From an uncultured Roseobacter sp. (GTDB taxonomy: Bacteria > Pseudomonadota > Alphaproteobacteria > Rhodobacterales > Rhodobacteraceae): a stretch of 64,000 bases of DNA. The notes beneath the pieces are model-generated. The model was given only the letters and a program-made list of their open reading frames with translations. It was not told the origin of the DNA and did no database searches. The stretch spans positions 310,001 through 374,000 of the forward strand of contig NZ_CANKYM010000002.1 of assembly GCF_947488185.1 (NCBI RefSeq), read 5' to 3'. The position numbers and the translations under genes were made by a program. This document shows positions 1 through 9,146 of this stretch, one piece after another; position 1 is the stretch's first letter; each line of letters begins with the position of its first letter.

Positions 1-1
1 T

Positions 2-256
2 CGCAAAGGGGACATCCCAGACGACAAGATATTGGTGCCTGGCGTTGTCGATACGACGACCAATTTTGTTGAACATCCCGAACTGGTGGCCCAGCGACTT
101 GACAAATTCACACAAATTGTGGGCGCAGATCGCGTTGTTGCGGGTTCAGATTGTGGTTTTGGAACATTTGCCGGATTTGGCGCTATTGATCCCGAAATCG
201 CCTATGCAAAGCTTGAAGCCTTGCGCGATGGGGTAAAGCTGGCGGAGGGACGGTAA
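2..256 (+). CDS. C-terminal end of a MetE-family (cobalamin-independent methionine synthase-like) protein, truncated by window edge
   Basis: The reading frame is open to the left edge, so only about the last 84 residues are visible. They contain the family pattern LVPGVVDTTTNFVEHPELVA followed by GSDCGFGTF, whose cysteine matches the zinc-binding SDCG/PDCG cysteine at the end of MetE-type barrels. Family members move methyl or alkyl groups onto thiols. Short stand-alone versions beside catabolic genes are often not true methionine synthases, so the substrate cannot be named. Its TAA overlaps the ATG of the next gene by one base (TAATG), so the two are probably translationally coupled. Confidence 0.8.
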   Translation, partial: RKGDIPDDKILVPGVVDTTTNFVEHPELVAQRLDKFTQIVGADRVVAGSDCGFGTFAGFGAIDPEIAYAKLEALRDGVKLAEGR

Positions 257-948
257 TGGATGCAGCCCTTCTCAAGCTGTTGCAGAGGGTCGATACGCCG
301 ACCGTGTGCAATGCGATTGAGGTTGCGCAAGGCAAGCGCGGGTTCAACGACTTCACCCGCGGCACGATGCAATGCTCTGCCCCCGGTGAGGCGATGGTGG
401 GCTATGCCCGCACCGCGCGTATCCGGGCCGTGACCGCCCCCGAGGAGGCGCCCGAGGTCATCAAGGCGCGGCGCATGGCTTACTACAAGTATATGACCGA
501 AGGCCCGCGCCCCGGCGTTGCCGTGGTGCAGGACATGGATGGGGAAATGGCCATCGGGGCCTATTGGGGTGAGGTGAACACCAATATTCACAAGGCCTTT
601 GGTCTTTCGGGTGCGCTGACCAATGGCGTGATGCGCGATCTGGGCGACTTGCCCGAGGGGTTTCCGGTGGTCGCGGGTTCCGTCGGCCCCAGCCACGGGT
701 TTGTGCACGTGATCGACTTTGACCAATCGGTTGAGGTTTTCGGTATGACCATTGCACCCGGTGCCCTTGTGCACGCCGACCGACATGGGGCGGTGGTCAT
801 TCCAAATGATGTGATCCCACAGCTTTCTGATGCGATCGCAACACTGATGCGGTCTGAGAAGATCGTTTTCGATGCGGTCAAAGGCAAGCAGATTGATTTC
901 GAGGAGTTTGAGGCGGCGTGGGCTGCTTTTGAGGCTGCGCGCACGTGA
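256..948 (+). CDS. RraA-family protein (HMG/CHA aldolase-like)
   Basis: This 230-residue protein has the RraA / 4-hydroxy-4-methyl-2-oxoglutarate aldolase fold signature. The segment GALTNGVMRDLGDLP around residues 119-133 holds the conserved Arg-Asp pair (R127, D128) that binds substrate and the divalent metal in aldolase members. Relatives either cleave 4-carboxy-4-hydroxy-2-oxoadipate-type compounds or, as true RraA, inhibit RNase E; sequence reading alone cannot separate these. The MetE-like and CIA30 neighbours, joined by 1-3 base overlaps, suggest a metabolic operon, so a lyase role is the likelier inference. Confidence 0.82.
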   Translation: MDAALLKLLQRVDTPTVCNAIEVAQGKRGFNDFTRGTMQCSAPGEAMVGYARTARIRAVTAPEEAPEVIKARRMAYYKYMTEGPRPGVAVVQDMDGEMAIGAYWGEVNTNIHKAFGLSGALTNGVMRDLGDLPEGFPVVAGSVGPSHGFVHVIDFDQSVEVFGMTIAPGALVHADRHGAVVIPNDVIPQLSDAIATLMRSEKIVFDAVKGKQIDFEEFEAAWAAFEAART

Positions 949-1466
949 TTGCGCGGGCCGTGATGCTGGCCTGCGTATGGGTGGCACCGGCCTTCGCAGA
1001 GGAGACACATATGGAGCTCTCACCGCAATGGGAGTACGTCGCCGACGGTGTGATGGGCGGTGTTTCAACCGGTCAAGCCGTGCATTTGGCAGTTGAGGGC
1101 CGGGATGCGGTGCGGCTGACGGGTGAGGTGTCGACGGAAAATAACGGCGGCTTTATCCAAATCGCTTTTGACCTGCGGATGGATGTGAGCGGCTGGACCG
1201 GGCTCGAGATCGACGTGATGGGCAACGGAGAGCGTTATGATCTGCGCCTGCGCACGGATCAGATGACGCGACCCTGGCAATCGTTCCGAACGTCCTTTGT
1301 GGCGCCCGAGAGCTGGCGCAGCATCAAGGTGCCTTTCGCGACGCTTGAAGCCAATAAAATCGATGCGCAGTTCGATCCCACTCAGGTGCGTCGTGTTGGC
1401 GTGCTGGCAGTGGGGCGCGTGTTTTCGGCTGATCTGGCTATCGCCGGGATACGCCTTTATCGCTAG
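945..1466 (+). CDS. CIA30-family secreted protein
   Basis: A 173-residue protein starting at a GTG that overlaps the previous TGA (GTGA). The first ~18 residues (MIARAVMLACVWVAPAFA) look like a signal peptide cut before EETH. The rest carries the CIA30 signature: WEYVADGVMGGVSTG near residues 29-43 and a galactose-binding-like beta fold ending in IAGIRLYR. CIA30 was named after a mitochondrial complex I assembly factor, but bacterial homologues are widespread and mostly uncharacterised, and an exported form is unlikely to assemble complex I. It converges with the minus-strand enolase-family gene, overlapping it by 4 bases. Confidence 0.75.
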   Translation: MIARAVMLACVWVAPAFAEETHMELSPQWEYVADGVMGGVSTGQAVHLAVEGRDAVRLTGEVSTENNGGFIQIAFDLRMDVSGWTGLEIDVMGNGERYDLRLRTDQMTRPWQSFRTSFVAPESWRSIKVPFATLEANKIDAQFDPTQVRRVGVLAVGRVFSADLAIAGIRLYR

Positions 1467-2695
1467 CTTTTTGGTGCTGGCGCGCCACCTTCAAACGCGT
1501 TGCCATTCACATAATCGCAGGGCTCATCCCGCATTTCCAGATGCAATCCGTTACCGGTGTAGGGATGCGCACGGGCAAGCTCTTCGTCCACCTCGATGCC
1601 CAGCCCAGGCGTTTCCGGCGGGGTGATGAATCCCTCCTGCACACAGATGCTGCCTGTGATGAGCGCGTCGTGGAACGGCGTCTCAATGGTTTCCGCCATC
1701 AGCAGATTGGGGATCGAGGCCGCAAAGTGGACGTTCGCGGCCCATTCGATGGGGCCGGCGTAAAGGTGAGGCGCCATTTGCGCATTGTAGACCTCGGCCA
1801 TGGCCGCGACTTTCTTCATTTCCCAGATGCCGCCTGCACGTCCCAACGCGGGCTGCAGGATCGTGGCGGCGCCAGCGCGCAGGACTGGCGCGAATTCGGC
1901 CTTGGTGGTCAACCGCTCGCCGGTGGCCACGGGGATGCGCACGGCGCGCGCGACCTTTGCCATTTCTTCAACGGCATCTGGCGGAATGGGCTCCTCGAAC
2001 CAGAGCGGGGAATAAGGCTCCAGCGCCTGGCCGAGCCGGATCGCGCCTGCAGTAGTGAACTGGCCGTGGGTGCCAAAGAGCAGGTCGGCCTTGTCGCCGA
2101 CAGCCTCCCGGATCGCTTTGCAAAAGGCCACGGATTGAGAGATGTCGCTCATGGCGGGCATGTGACCGCCGCGCAGGGTATAGGGCCCTGCCGGGTCGAA
2201 TTTCACGGCCGTGTACCCGCGCGCAACGCAGTCAGCGGCGCTTTCTGCGGCCATCTCAGGGGAGGTCCAAAAGGCGGTGAGATCGTGATGCGGCAGGGGG
2301 TAGAGGTAGGTATAGGCGCGGATGCGGTCGTTCATGCGCCCGCCCAGAAGCGCCCAGACCGGTCGTTCGCGCGCTTTGCCGAGGATGTCCCAGCAGGCGA
2401 TTTCGAGGCCGGAAAACGCCCCCATGACCGTGAGATCGGGGCGTTGCGTGAAACCGGAGGAATAGGCGCGGCGAAACATTTTTTCGATGTTTTCGGGGCT
2501 TTCCCCCTGCATGTGACGTGTGAACACATCTTCGATCACACCGCGCATCGCCTCGGGGCCGACGGCAGCGGCATAGCATTCGCCCCAGCCTGTGATGCCG
2601 GTGTCGGTGGTGAGCTTGACGAGGATCCAGTACCGCCCGCCCCAGCCGGGCGCTGGCGGTGCGGTCACGATGATGTCGAGGTCCTGTAGTTTCAT
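1463..2695 (-). CDS. Mandelate racemase/muconate lactonizing enzyme family (enolase superfamily) dehydratase-like protein
   Basis: A 410-residue protein with the capping domain (residues 1-120) and TIM barrel of the enolase superfamily. Visible barrel elements are K165 (TAVKFD), the FEEP motif ending strand 4 (E234/E235), TGE at 258-260 and H310 (MAPH). The layout resembles sugar-acid dehydratases of the galactonate/mannonate dehydratase type. At the strand-3 metal site, where relatives have D-x-H-G, the sequence reads GTHGQ (208-212), so the usual Asp ligand is missing while the His remains. The exact substrate is unknown. It is the last gene of the minus-strand catabolic run, 47 bases after the alcohol dehydrogenase. 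Confidence 0.85.
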   Translation of the reverse strand: MKLQDLDIIVTAPPAPGWGGRYWILVKLTTDTGITGWGECYAAAVGPEAMRGVIEDVFTRHMQGESPENIEKMFRRAYSSGFTQRPDLTVMGAFSGLEIACWDILGKARERPVWALLGGRMNDRIRAYTYLYPLPHHDLTAFWTSPEMAAESAADCVARGYTAVKFDPAGPYTLRGGHMPAMSDISQSVAFCKAIREAVGDKADLLFGTHGQFTTAGAIRLGQALEPYSPLWFEEPIPPDAVEEMAKVARAVRIPVATGERLTTKAEFAPVLRAGAATILQPALGRAGGIWEMKKVAAMAEVYNAQMAPHLYAGPIEWAANVHFAASIPNLLMAETIETPFHDALITGSICVQEGFITPPETPGLGIEVDEELARAHPYTGNGLHLEMRDEPCDYVNGNAFEGGAPAPKS

Positions 2696-2742
2696 CGCGG
2701 CGTTCCTTTGCCCAAAGGTGGCCTGAAGCCCACCTTACCTGC

Positions 2743-3843
2743 CTACTGTGTCTGTCGGTCGAAGAGGATGACGTTGCGCCGTGCAGCACCGGTCTTCGTG
2801 TCTGCGATGGCCTCGTTGATCTGGTCCAATCGCCAGCGCCCCGAGATCAGTTCATCCAGTTTCAGCCGTCCCTGGGCGTAGAGATCGACCATCCAGGGGA
2901 TGTCCCGCTGGATCACCACGTCGCCCATTTTCGACCCCACCATTCCCTGACCGACTGCGGCCAGAATGACCGGTTCATAGGTTGATTGCGCACCGGAATG
3001 CGGCATGCCCACCATGATGACCTTGCCGCCGTAGCCCAGGTAACGCGGGGCCTGATCATAGGCCGGGATTGCGCCGACCGTGACAATCACCGCGTCGGCA
3101 CCACGCCCGCCAAGCGCCTTGAACGCGGCTTTCCAAGGTTTGTCCGATGTGGCCAGGACGCCGTCGGTTGCCCCGAATTCCCGGGCGATCTCCAGCTTTT
3201 CGGCGCTCATGTCCACGGCGACGATGCGGCGGGCCCCGGCGATGCGCGCGCCTTGGATGGCGTTAAGCCCGACGCCGCCGGCGCCGATCACCACGACATC
3301 CTGCCCGGCGCGCAGACCGGCGGCGTTGACCACCGCGCCGACGCCGGTGATGACACCGCAGGCGATCAGGCTGGCGGCGTCCTTGGGGATGTCCGCATCG
3401 ATGCGGACCACCTGATTTTGCGCCACCACAATTTTCTCGGCAAAGGCACCGCAGGCCATGGCCTGATGCAGTTTGCCACCTTGGGCGGTGGTGATTGGTC
3501 CCTTGTCACCGTCATAGGGGGTTTCGCACAAGGTCGGCTTACCGCCCGCGCAGTTGCCGCAGGAGCCGCAGGCGCGGATCAGAGTGACAACCACGCTGTC
3601 GCCGACAGACAGTCCGTGCACACCGGCCCCACAGGCACTGATCACACCCGCAGCCTCATGCCCGTAGACAGCAGGAAGCGAGCCGCCCCAGGCCCCGTCG
3701 GCATAGGAGATGTCAGAATGGCAGATCGCCACCGCGTCCAGCGTGACCTCAACTTCGCCCATCTCCGGGGCGCGCAGCTGAATGTCTTCGATTTCGAGGG
3801 GGGCGCCAAAGGCGTGGCACACGGCGGCTTTGATCGTTTGCAT
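2743..3843 (-). CDS. Zinc-dependent alcohol dehydrogenase (MDR superfamily)
   Basis: A 366-residue medium-chain dehydrogenase. Catalytic zinc ligands appear to be C41 (AICHSD), H62 (GHE) and C162 (IACGVITG); the structural zinc site is C92-x2-C95-x2-C98-x7-C106. The NAD(P)-binding motif is GAGGVG (187-192). The pattern is closest to the class III / S-(hydroxymethyl)glutathione dehydrogenase or aryl-alcohol dehydrogenase branch, but the loop regions differ enough that I leave the substrate open. It lies between the MFS exporter and the enolase-family enzyme, so an alcohol or hydroxy-acid intermediate of that catabolic run is a reasonable guess. Confidence 0.88.
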   Translation of the reverse strand: MQTIKAAVCHAFGAPLEIEDIQLRAPEMGEVEVTLDAVAICHSDISYADGAWGGSLPAVYGHEAAGVISACGAGVHGLSVGDSVVVTLIRACGSCGNCAGGKPTLCETPYDGDKGPITTAQGGKLHQAMACGAFAEKIVVAQNQVVRIDADIPKDAASLIACGVITGVGAVVNAAGLRAGQDVVVIGAGGVGLNAIQGARIAGARRIVAVDMSAEKLEIAREFGATDGVLATSDKPWKAAFKALGGRGADAVIVTVGAIPAYDQAPRYLGYGGKVIMVGMPHSGAQSTYEPVILAAVGQGMVGSKMGDVVIQRDIPWMVDLYAQGRLKLDELISGRWRLDQINEAIADTKTGAARRNVILFDRQTQ

Positions 3844-3949
3844 CTGTCGGTGTCTTCCTCTCAGGCGCGATCTTGCGCGGGTCCCGGTGGGCAGGGTGAC
3901 CCGATGTTGAACGCCAACGCAAGACGCAAACCGACATGAAAGGTCGCTC

Positions 3950-5167
3950 TTATCCCGCGTCGGGGGCTAGGGCGCGCTTGGGCGGGAAAGCAAGAAACAC
4001 AACAAGCCCGACAACAATCAGGGCTGCCGAGAGCAAAAACGGCGCGCCGGGGAGGTAAAACGCGGCATCGGCGTCTGTGAAGGCGGCGAAGGTGCCGGTC
4101 ATCACCATGGGTGACAGGATCATCGCCAGCGCCGTGGCAGAGGTCAGCGCGCCTTGTAACTCTCCCTGGGCGTCGGCGCTGACGGATTTGGACATGATCC
4201 CCTGAAGCGCGGGCGTGATGACCGCCGCCAAGGCCGCGAGCGGGGTCAGGATCAGCGCCACCGTGCCACTGGTCACAAAGGCCAGCGATAGGAAAGCGAC
4301 AACGTCGAAGACATGGCCGTAGATCACCGTGCCGCGTTCCCCGAGCAGGCGCAGGACCCAGCGGATCAGCCCGCCTTGCACCACGGCCATCATGATCCCG
4401 AAAAGCGCGAGGCTGAGCCCGATGGTCGCGGGCTCCCACCCGAAACGCTCCTTGCCGAAGTAGGACCAGATGGCCGGGTACACCATGAACGCCACCTGAT
4501 AGAGGAAGAAGACGATCAGCAGGGGGCCTACACCGGGCACGCGGCCCAACTGGCGGATGCTGCCGAGCGGGTTTGCGCGCGCCCAGCGAAAGGGCCGCCG
4601 GATGTCATCCGTCACGGTTTCGCGCAGCACGAAGTAGCCGAAAACCGCGTTCAAGGCGGCCAGTCCCGCCGCGGCGTAAAAGGGCGCGCGGGTGCCGTAT
4701 TCGGCCAGGACGCCGCCCAGCAGGGGCCCCAGAACAAATCCCACCCCAAAGGCTGCGCCGATCAGGCCGAAATTTGCGGCCCGGTCATCGGGGCCAGAGA
4801 TGTCGGCCATATAGGCGTTGGCGGTGGATTGTGTGGCGGCGGTGATCCCGCCGACGACGCGCCCCAGCAGCAACAGGAAAATGCTGCCCGCGACGGCCAT
4901 GACCAGATAGTCGAGCGCCATCACCACCAGCGAGAGCAGCAGGACAGGGCGTCTGCCAAAGCGATCAGACAGCCCGCCGATGACCGGGCCGAAGAGGAAT
5001 TGCATCACGGCGAAGGTGGTGGACAGGACCCCGCCCCAAAGAGCGGCGGTGCTCAACCCCGTGCCCTGCACCTCCTGAATGAGGTCCGGCATCACTGGGA
5101 TAATCAAGCCGATGCCCATGGAGTCGAGCATGACGGTGATGAGGATGAAGATAACCGCTGGGCGCAT
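3950..5167 (-). CDS. TetA-like major facilitator superfamily exporter (DHA1 family)
   Basis: A 405-residue, very hydrophobic protein with about 12 transmembrane segments. The N-terminus ([16 protein letters not shown]) and loop 2-3 motif A ([17 protein letters not shown]) are typical of the TCR/Tet branch of drug:proton antiporters. A motif C-like stretch ([12 protein letters not shown]) falls in TM5. Such genes are common in environmental alphaproteobacteria and need not confer tetracycline resistance. Only three bases separate it from the upstream pcaB stop codon, so it is almost certainly cotranscribed and may move a pathway substrate or toxic intermediate. Confidence 0.85.
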   Translation of the reverse strand: MRPAVIFILITVMLDSMGIGLIIPVMPDLIQEVQGTGLSTAALWGGVLSTTFAVMQFLFGPVIGGLSDRFGRRPVLLLSLVVMALDYLVMAVAGSIFLLLLGRVVGGITAATQSTANAYMADISGPDDRAANFGLIGAAFGVGFVLGPLLGGVLAEYGTRAPFYAAAGLAALNAVFGYFVLRETVTDDIRRPFRWARANPLGSIRQLGRVPGVGPLLIVFFLYQVAFMVYPAIWSYFGKERFGWEPATIGLSLALFGIMMAVVQGGLIRWVLRLLGERGTVIYGHVFDVVAFLSLAFVTSGTVALILTPLAALAAVITPALQGIMSKSVSADAQGELQGALTSATALAMILSPMVMTGTFAAFTDADAAFYLPGAPFLLSAALIVVGLVVFLAFPPKRALAPDAG

Positions 5168-5170
5168 AGC

Positions 5171-6496
5171 CTAAAGTGCGCGGGCGCGGGCCGCAAAGGC
5201 CCGTGCGTCCGACGGAGCCTGACCCAGCTGCGCGCTTGGGTGGAACAGGTCGGCGGGCAGATCAGGATGGCGCGTGCGGGCAAGGTGTTCCAGCGACGTG
5301 CCGGCTTGTGTGGCTGCGCGGCAGAGCGCCTTGGTTTCCGCTTGTGCGTCCGGGCGGGGCATCTTGGCGGCCAGCGCGAAACTCAGCGCTTCGGCATGGA
5401 TCAGCCCCAACCCTTGATCCAGCCCGGCGGCCATTTGGCCCACGTTTGGTTGCAGGGTCTCCATGATCTGTTTCGTCTGCTGCAAGGCGCTTGCGCCGCT
5501 GAGCATGATCTGCGGCATAACCATCCATTCCGTGAACCACGCCGCTCCATCACGTTGATGCTGATGCACGGATGCCGCCTGTAGTGCGGCCTGCAATCCA
5601 CCCATCTGATGCGAGAGAGCGACGAGCACCGAAGCGGCAACCGGGTTTTGCTTTTGCGGCATGGTCGAAGAAGCCCCGGCGTCCCGAAAGGTGACCTCGC
5701 GCAGTTCCGTGGTAGCGAGGGCGATCAGGCTTTGCCCCATGGCGGCGAGCGTTGCGGTGACCTGCGCCATCCAGCCCGCGATGCGCAGGATCGGGCCACG
5801 ATCCGTGTGCCAGCTGCGGCCCGGGTCTTTTAACGCCAACCCCTCGGCAAGGGCCGCACGCAGGGCAGGGGCCTTATCCCCCAAGGCCGACGCCGTGCCA
5901 GTGGCGCCCGACAGGGAGACCCAGAGACTGTTTTCACGCAGGTCAGGCAAGGCCTCCAGCGCGTCCAGTAAGGGCATGCCCCACCCGGCCAGCACCGCGC
6001 CCCAGCTTGTCGGCGTCGCCTGTTGGCCATAGGTGCGCGCGGCCATTGGAAGCTCTGCATATTGCTTTGCCTGATCCGCCAGGGCCTGCGTGATCTGGCG
6101 CAGGTCCGTCTCGGCTAAGGCAAGCGATTGGCGCAGGCGCAGCATCAACCCGGTGTCGATGATGTCCTGAGAGGTGGCCCCCCAGTGCAGGTATTGCGCA
6201 TGTTCGGGCGCATTCAACTCTGCCCGGAAGGCGGCGACCATGCCCGGCACGCAGACCCCGTTTGCACCGGTTGATTGCGCCAGGGCGCCTGGGTCGATCT
6301 GGATTTCAAGGGTGGCACGGTGAATGGCGGCGGCGCTGACTTCGGGGATGATGCCTAGTGCACCCTGCGCCTTGGCCAGTGCCCCTTCGACCAGCAGCAT
6401 GGCCCGCAGGGCGGCGCTGTCGGAAAACAACCGGCCCGCCTCGCCGGTGGGGAAGAGGCCTGCAAAGAGCGGGCTGTCGAAAACGCTTGCCGCCAT
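5171..6496 (-). CDS. pcaB: 3-carboxy-cis,cis-muconate cycloisomerase
   Basis: A 441-residue member of the fumarase/aspartase superfamily. It shows the LHWGATSQDIIDTG segment and the superfamily signature GASSTMPQKQNP, which carries the mobile-loop serines. PcaB lactonises 3-carboxymuconate to 4-carboxymuconolactone in the protocatechuate branch of the beta-ketoadipate pathway. Placement just after pcaD supports this over adenylosuccinate lyase, whose sequence is different. The canonical partners pcaC, pcaH, pcaG and pcaQ are absent here. The C-terminus carries an extra domain typical of the longer proteobacterial PcaB proteins. Confidence 0.9.
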   Translation of the reverse strand: MAASVFDSPLFAGLFPTGEAGRLFSDSAALRAMLLVEGALAKAQGALGIIPEVSAAAIHRATLEIQIDPGALAQSTGANGVCVPGMVAAFRAELNAPEHAQYLHWGATSQDIIDTGLMLRLRQSLALAETDLRQITQALADQAKQYAELPMAARTYGQQATPTSWGAVLAGWGMPLLDALEALPDLRENSLWVSLSGATGTASALGDKAPALRAALAEGLALKDPGRSWHTDRGPILRIAGWMAQVTATLAAMGQSLIALATTELREVTFRDAGASSTMPQKQNPVAASVLVALSHQMGGLQAALQAASVHQHQRDGAAWFTEWMVMPQIMLSGASALQQTKQIMETLQPNVGQMAAGLDQGLGLIHAEALSFALAAKMPRPDAQAETKALCRAATQAGTSLEHLARTRHPDLPADLFHPSAQLGQAPSDARAFAARARAL

Positions 6497-6524
6497 GGAT
6501 CAGGAGACCTCGACGGCCCGGACG

Positions 6525-7313
6525 TCAGACATGACCCACCTCTTTGAGGAACCGTGTCAGAAGTGCTGCATATTCTTCGGGCTGCTCAACGCAGGGCAGA
6601 TGGCCCGCCTTGCGGATCACATGGCACTGGCTGCCGGGGATCAGATTGGTGGTTTCGCGCACCAGATCAGGCGGGGTTGCGCCATCCTCAGACCCCGCAA
6701 TGCCTAGCGTGGGCAGGCGCAGGCTGGCCGTAGTTGTGTAGAAATCAGTGCCGGAAATAGCGGCGGAGCATCCCATGTAACCCTCGTCCTCCTGTCGTGT
6801 CAGCATGTTGCGCCACAGTTCCAGCTCCGGCGTCGCGCGGAAGCCTTCGGAGAACCAGCGCTCCATCACCGCATCGGCAAGGCTCTCGATCCCACCCTGG
6901 CGGACACTCTCGATGCGCTCTGACCACATGTCCGGCGTGCCGATCTTGGCGCCCGTGTTGGAAAGGACCATCGCGCGGATCATATCGAGGCGTTTCACCG
7001 CGAGCCCCTGCGCGATCATGCCGCCGATGGAAAGGCCGACAAAGACGCAGTCGCGCACCTGCAGGTGATCGAGCAACTGTTCCGTATCGGTGATCAGGGC
7101 GCCCATCGTATAAGGGCTGGGCGGACAGCTGGAGAGCCCGTGCCCGCGTTTGTCAAACCGGATGATCCGCAGACCCTCCGGCAGGTGCGGCAGAATCGGA
7201 TCCCAGAGGCGCAGATCGGTGCCAAGTGAATTGGCAAAGACCACGGGCGCACCCTCGACCGGGCCATCGACCCGGTAGTGGAGCCTGACATCGCCAAGGT
7301 CGAGTATCTTCAT
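6525..7313 (-). CDS. pcaD: 3-oxoadipate enol-lactonase
   Basis: A 262-residue alpha/beta hydrolase. The nucleophile elbow is GLSIGG (S95), the acid is probably in AGSEDGATPP and the base in KAGHLPCVEQP; the N-terminus (VVFANSLGTDLRLWD) is characteristic of PcaD. It opens beta-ketoadipate enol-lactone to beta-ketoadipate. Its ATG overlaps the stop of the upstream PLP dehydratase by 4 bases (ATGA), and pcaB follows after 28 bases. In many roseobacters pcaD lies in pcaQDCHGB; here pcaC and pcaHG are missing, so the pathway must be completed elsewhere or the enzyme serves another lactone. Confidence 0.88.
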   Translation of the reverse strand: MKILDLGDVRLHYRVDGPVEGAPVVFANSLGTDLRLWDPILPHLPEGLRIIRFDKRGHGLSSCPPSPYTMGALITDTEQLLDHLQVRDCVFVGLSIGGMIAQGLAVKRLDMIRAMVLSNTGAKIGTPDMWSERIESVRQGGIESLADAVMERWFSEGFRATPELELWRNMLTRQEDEGYMGCSAAISGTDFYTTTASLRLPTLGIAGSEDGATPPDLVRETTNLIPGSQCHVIRKAGHLPCVEQPEEYAALLTRFLKEVGHV

Positions 7314-8311
7314 GCCGCATCTCCCTGTCTGTCCTGTGCCGCCGCAAGGGTGAGCGCTTGCTGGAAGACCTCCGGATCCACGTTGCCCCCCGAAATCGTG
7401 ACGATCACATCCTCACCGGAAATCCGGTCGCCATGATATAATGCCGCGGCCAGGGCCACGGCACCACCGGGTTCGGCCACGACCTTCAGGCGGTTGAACG
7501 CGTGGGCAACGGCCAAGAGCGCCTGGTCTTCGGTCACGGCAAACCCCGGCCCGGCCAGACGTTTCAGAATTGGAAAGGTCAGATTGCCGGGCTGCGGCGT
7601 GACGATTGCGTCGCAGAGGCTGCCGGTCAATGCCGCGTTGCGCTCGACCGCGCCGGACCGCAACGATCGGGCGACGTCATCGAAATTCTCGGGTTCTGCC
7701 GTGCGGACCCGCAGCCCCGGCGCCTCCGCCTCAAGCGCCAATGCGATGCCGGAGGAAAACCCGCCACCGCCGCAGCAGACGATGACGTCGGCTTTTGTCA
7801 CACCAATCTCGGCCGCCTGCGCGGCGATCTCCAGACCGGTCGTGCCCTGGCCTGCGATGACCTGCGGCTCATCATAGGGTTTGATCAGGGTCAGGCCCCG
7901 CTCCTCCACCAGCTGGGCCCCCAGCGCATCGCGATCCTCGCCCGCGGCCCGGTCATAGAGCACCACCTCCGCCCCCAACCGGCGGGTGTTTTCGATCTTA
8001 ACCCGGGGGGCGTCGCGCGGCATGACAATGACGGCCTGCACCCCATGGGCCTGGGCCGCCAGCGCGACACCCTGCGCATGGTTGCCGCTGGAAAAGGCAA
8101 CAACACCCCGGGCACGCGTGTCCTCCGCAAGGGCGGAAACCGCAGACCAGGCCCCGCGAAACTTGAAGCTGCCCGTGTGTTGCAGGCACTCCGCCTTGAT
8201 CCAGACGCGGCGACCGGCAATCGCATCCAGAAAGGGCGAGGACAGAAGCGGCGTGCGCCGCGCGTGCCCCTCAAGCCGCTCAGCCGCAGCCCTGATCATG
8301 TCGATGTTCAT
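7310..8311 (-). CDS. PLP-dependent threonine/serine dehydratase-family enzyme
   Basis: A 333-residue fold-type II PLP enzyme. K50 lies in HTGSFKFRGA and should form the Schiff base; CCGGGGFSSG is the phosphate-binding glycine loop; SSGNHAQG binds the substrate carboxylate; the protein ends in TISGGNVDPE. Size and the lack of a C-terminal ACT domain point to the catabolic threonine ammonia-lyase / serine racemase / hydroxyaspartate dehydratase group rather than biosynthetic IlvA. The exact hydroxy-amino acid cannot be read from sequence. It sits between an alpha/beta hydrolase gene and pcaD with almost no spacing, so it belongs to the catabolic operon. Confidence 0.87.
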   Translation of the reverse strand: MNIDMIRAAAERLEGHARRTPLLSSPFLDAIAGRRVWIKAECLQHTGSFKFRGAWSAVSALAEDTRARGVVAFSSGNHAQGVALAAQAHGVQAVIVMPRDAPRVKIENTRRLGAEVVLYDRAAGEDRDALGAQLVEERGLTLIKPYDEPQVIAGQGTTGLEIAAQAAEIGVTKADVIVCCGGGGFSSGIALALEAEAPGLRVRTAEPENFDDVARSLRSGAVERNAALTGSLCDAIVTPQPGNLTFPILKRLAGPGFAVTEDQALLAVAHAFNRLKVVAEPGGAVALAAALYHGDRISGEDVIVTISGGNVDPEVFQQALTLAAAQDRQGDAA

Positions 8312-8321
8312 CGCAGGCTCC

Positions 8322-9146
8322 TCATCTCAGCGCATTGATCCAGGTTTGCAGCGCAGCCACGGATTCAGGCTCATCCAGAAACGGAATATGGCCGCGGCCC
8401 GCCACCGTGACACCAATCATATCCGGGCGACGGCGCTGCATCTCCGCAAAGGTCTCATGGCTGAGCAGATCGGAGTTTTCGCCGCGAATGCAGGCCAGCG
8501 GAAGGTCTTCCATCGCATCGAAACAGGGCCAGAGATCGGGCGCCTCCTGTGCGCCCGCTGCGTCGAAGGCGTCGCGCAGGCGTGGATCATAGGTGATGCT
8601 CAGCCCATTGTCCGTCTGTCGAAAATGCTTGTGCGCCTCCTCGATCCAGCGCGATTGCGGCACATCCTTGAAGCCGGTGTAGGTGCTGCCCATGCCATGG
8701 GCCGCGTCCGCAAGGGTTTTCGCAGCGGGCGGGTGCCCGAGATAGGTTGAGATGAACTCGAGCCCTTCCGGCTCAATAACCGGGCCAATGTCATTTAGGG
8801 CCACGCCGGTCAGGCGGTCCTTTGCCCCCATGGCAAGGCCCATCGCATTGAGGCCGCCGCGCGAGGTGCCGAGGATCGCCACTTTATCCAGCCCCAGATG
8901 GTCCAGCAGCTCGATCACGTCACGGCATTCGACCGGCAGCGAATAGTTTTGCCAAGTCTTGTCCCAATCCGATTGTCCACGGCCCCGGTAGTCCATCTTG
9001 ATCAGACGCACGCCGTTGAGATGGGGGGTGACATAGTCGAAATCCGCCGTCGTCCGGGTCAGCCCGGCAAGGCAGAGTATCGGCGGGCCCGTACCCTCGT
9101 CGGTGTAGTAGAGCGATAGCTTGTCGGAGGTTCTGAAAAACGCCAT
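8322..9146 (-). CDS. Alpha/beta hydrolase
   Basis: A 274-residue hydrolase starting at the ATG (MAFFRTSDKL) whose A overlaps the TGA of the upstream dehalogenase gene (TGATG); a longer in-frame start 60 bases upstream would run into that gene and is less likely. The nucleophile elbow is GTSRGG, the acid is probably in GENSD, and the catalytic histidine is in GRGHIPFLDEP. The segment MDYRGRGQSD is typical of the esterase / dienelactone / haloalkane hydrolase branch. Coupling to a haloacid dehalogenase and to pcaD suggests it cleaves an ester or lactone in the same catabolic pathway. Confidence 0.85.
   Translation of the reverse strand: MAFFRTSDKLSLYYTDEGTGPPILCLAGLTRTTADFDYVTPHLNGVRLIKMDYRGRGQSDWDKTWQNYSLPVECRDVIELLDHLGLDKVAILGTSRGGLNAMGLAMGAKDRLTGVALNDIGPVIEPEGLEFISTYLGHPPAAKTLADAAHGMGSTYTGFKDVPQSRWIEEAHKHFRQTDNGLSITYDPRLRDAFDAAGAQEAPDLWPCFDAMEDLPLACIRGENSDLLSHETFAEMQRRRPDMIGVTVAGRGHIPFLDEPESVAALQTWINALR

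Noticed and set aside
1541..2689. 382-codon open frame on the plus strand
   Set aside because: It is opposite the enolase-superfamily gene, which has clear catalytic motifs.
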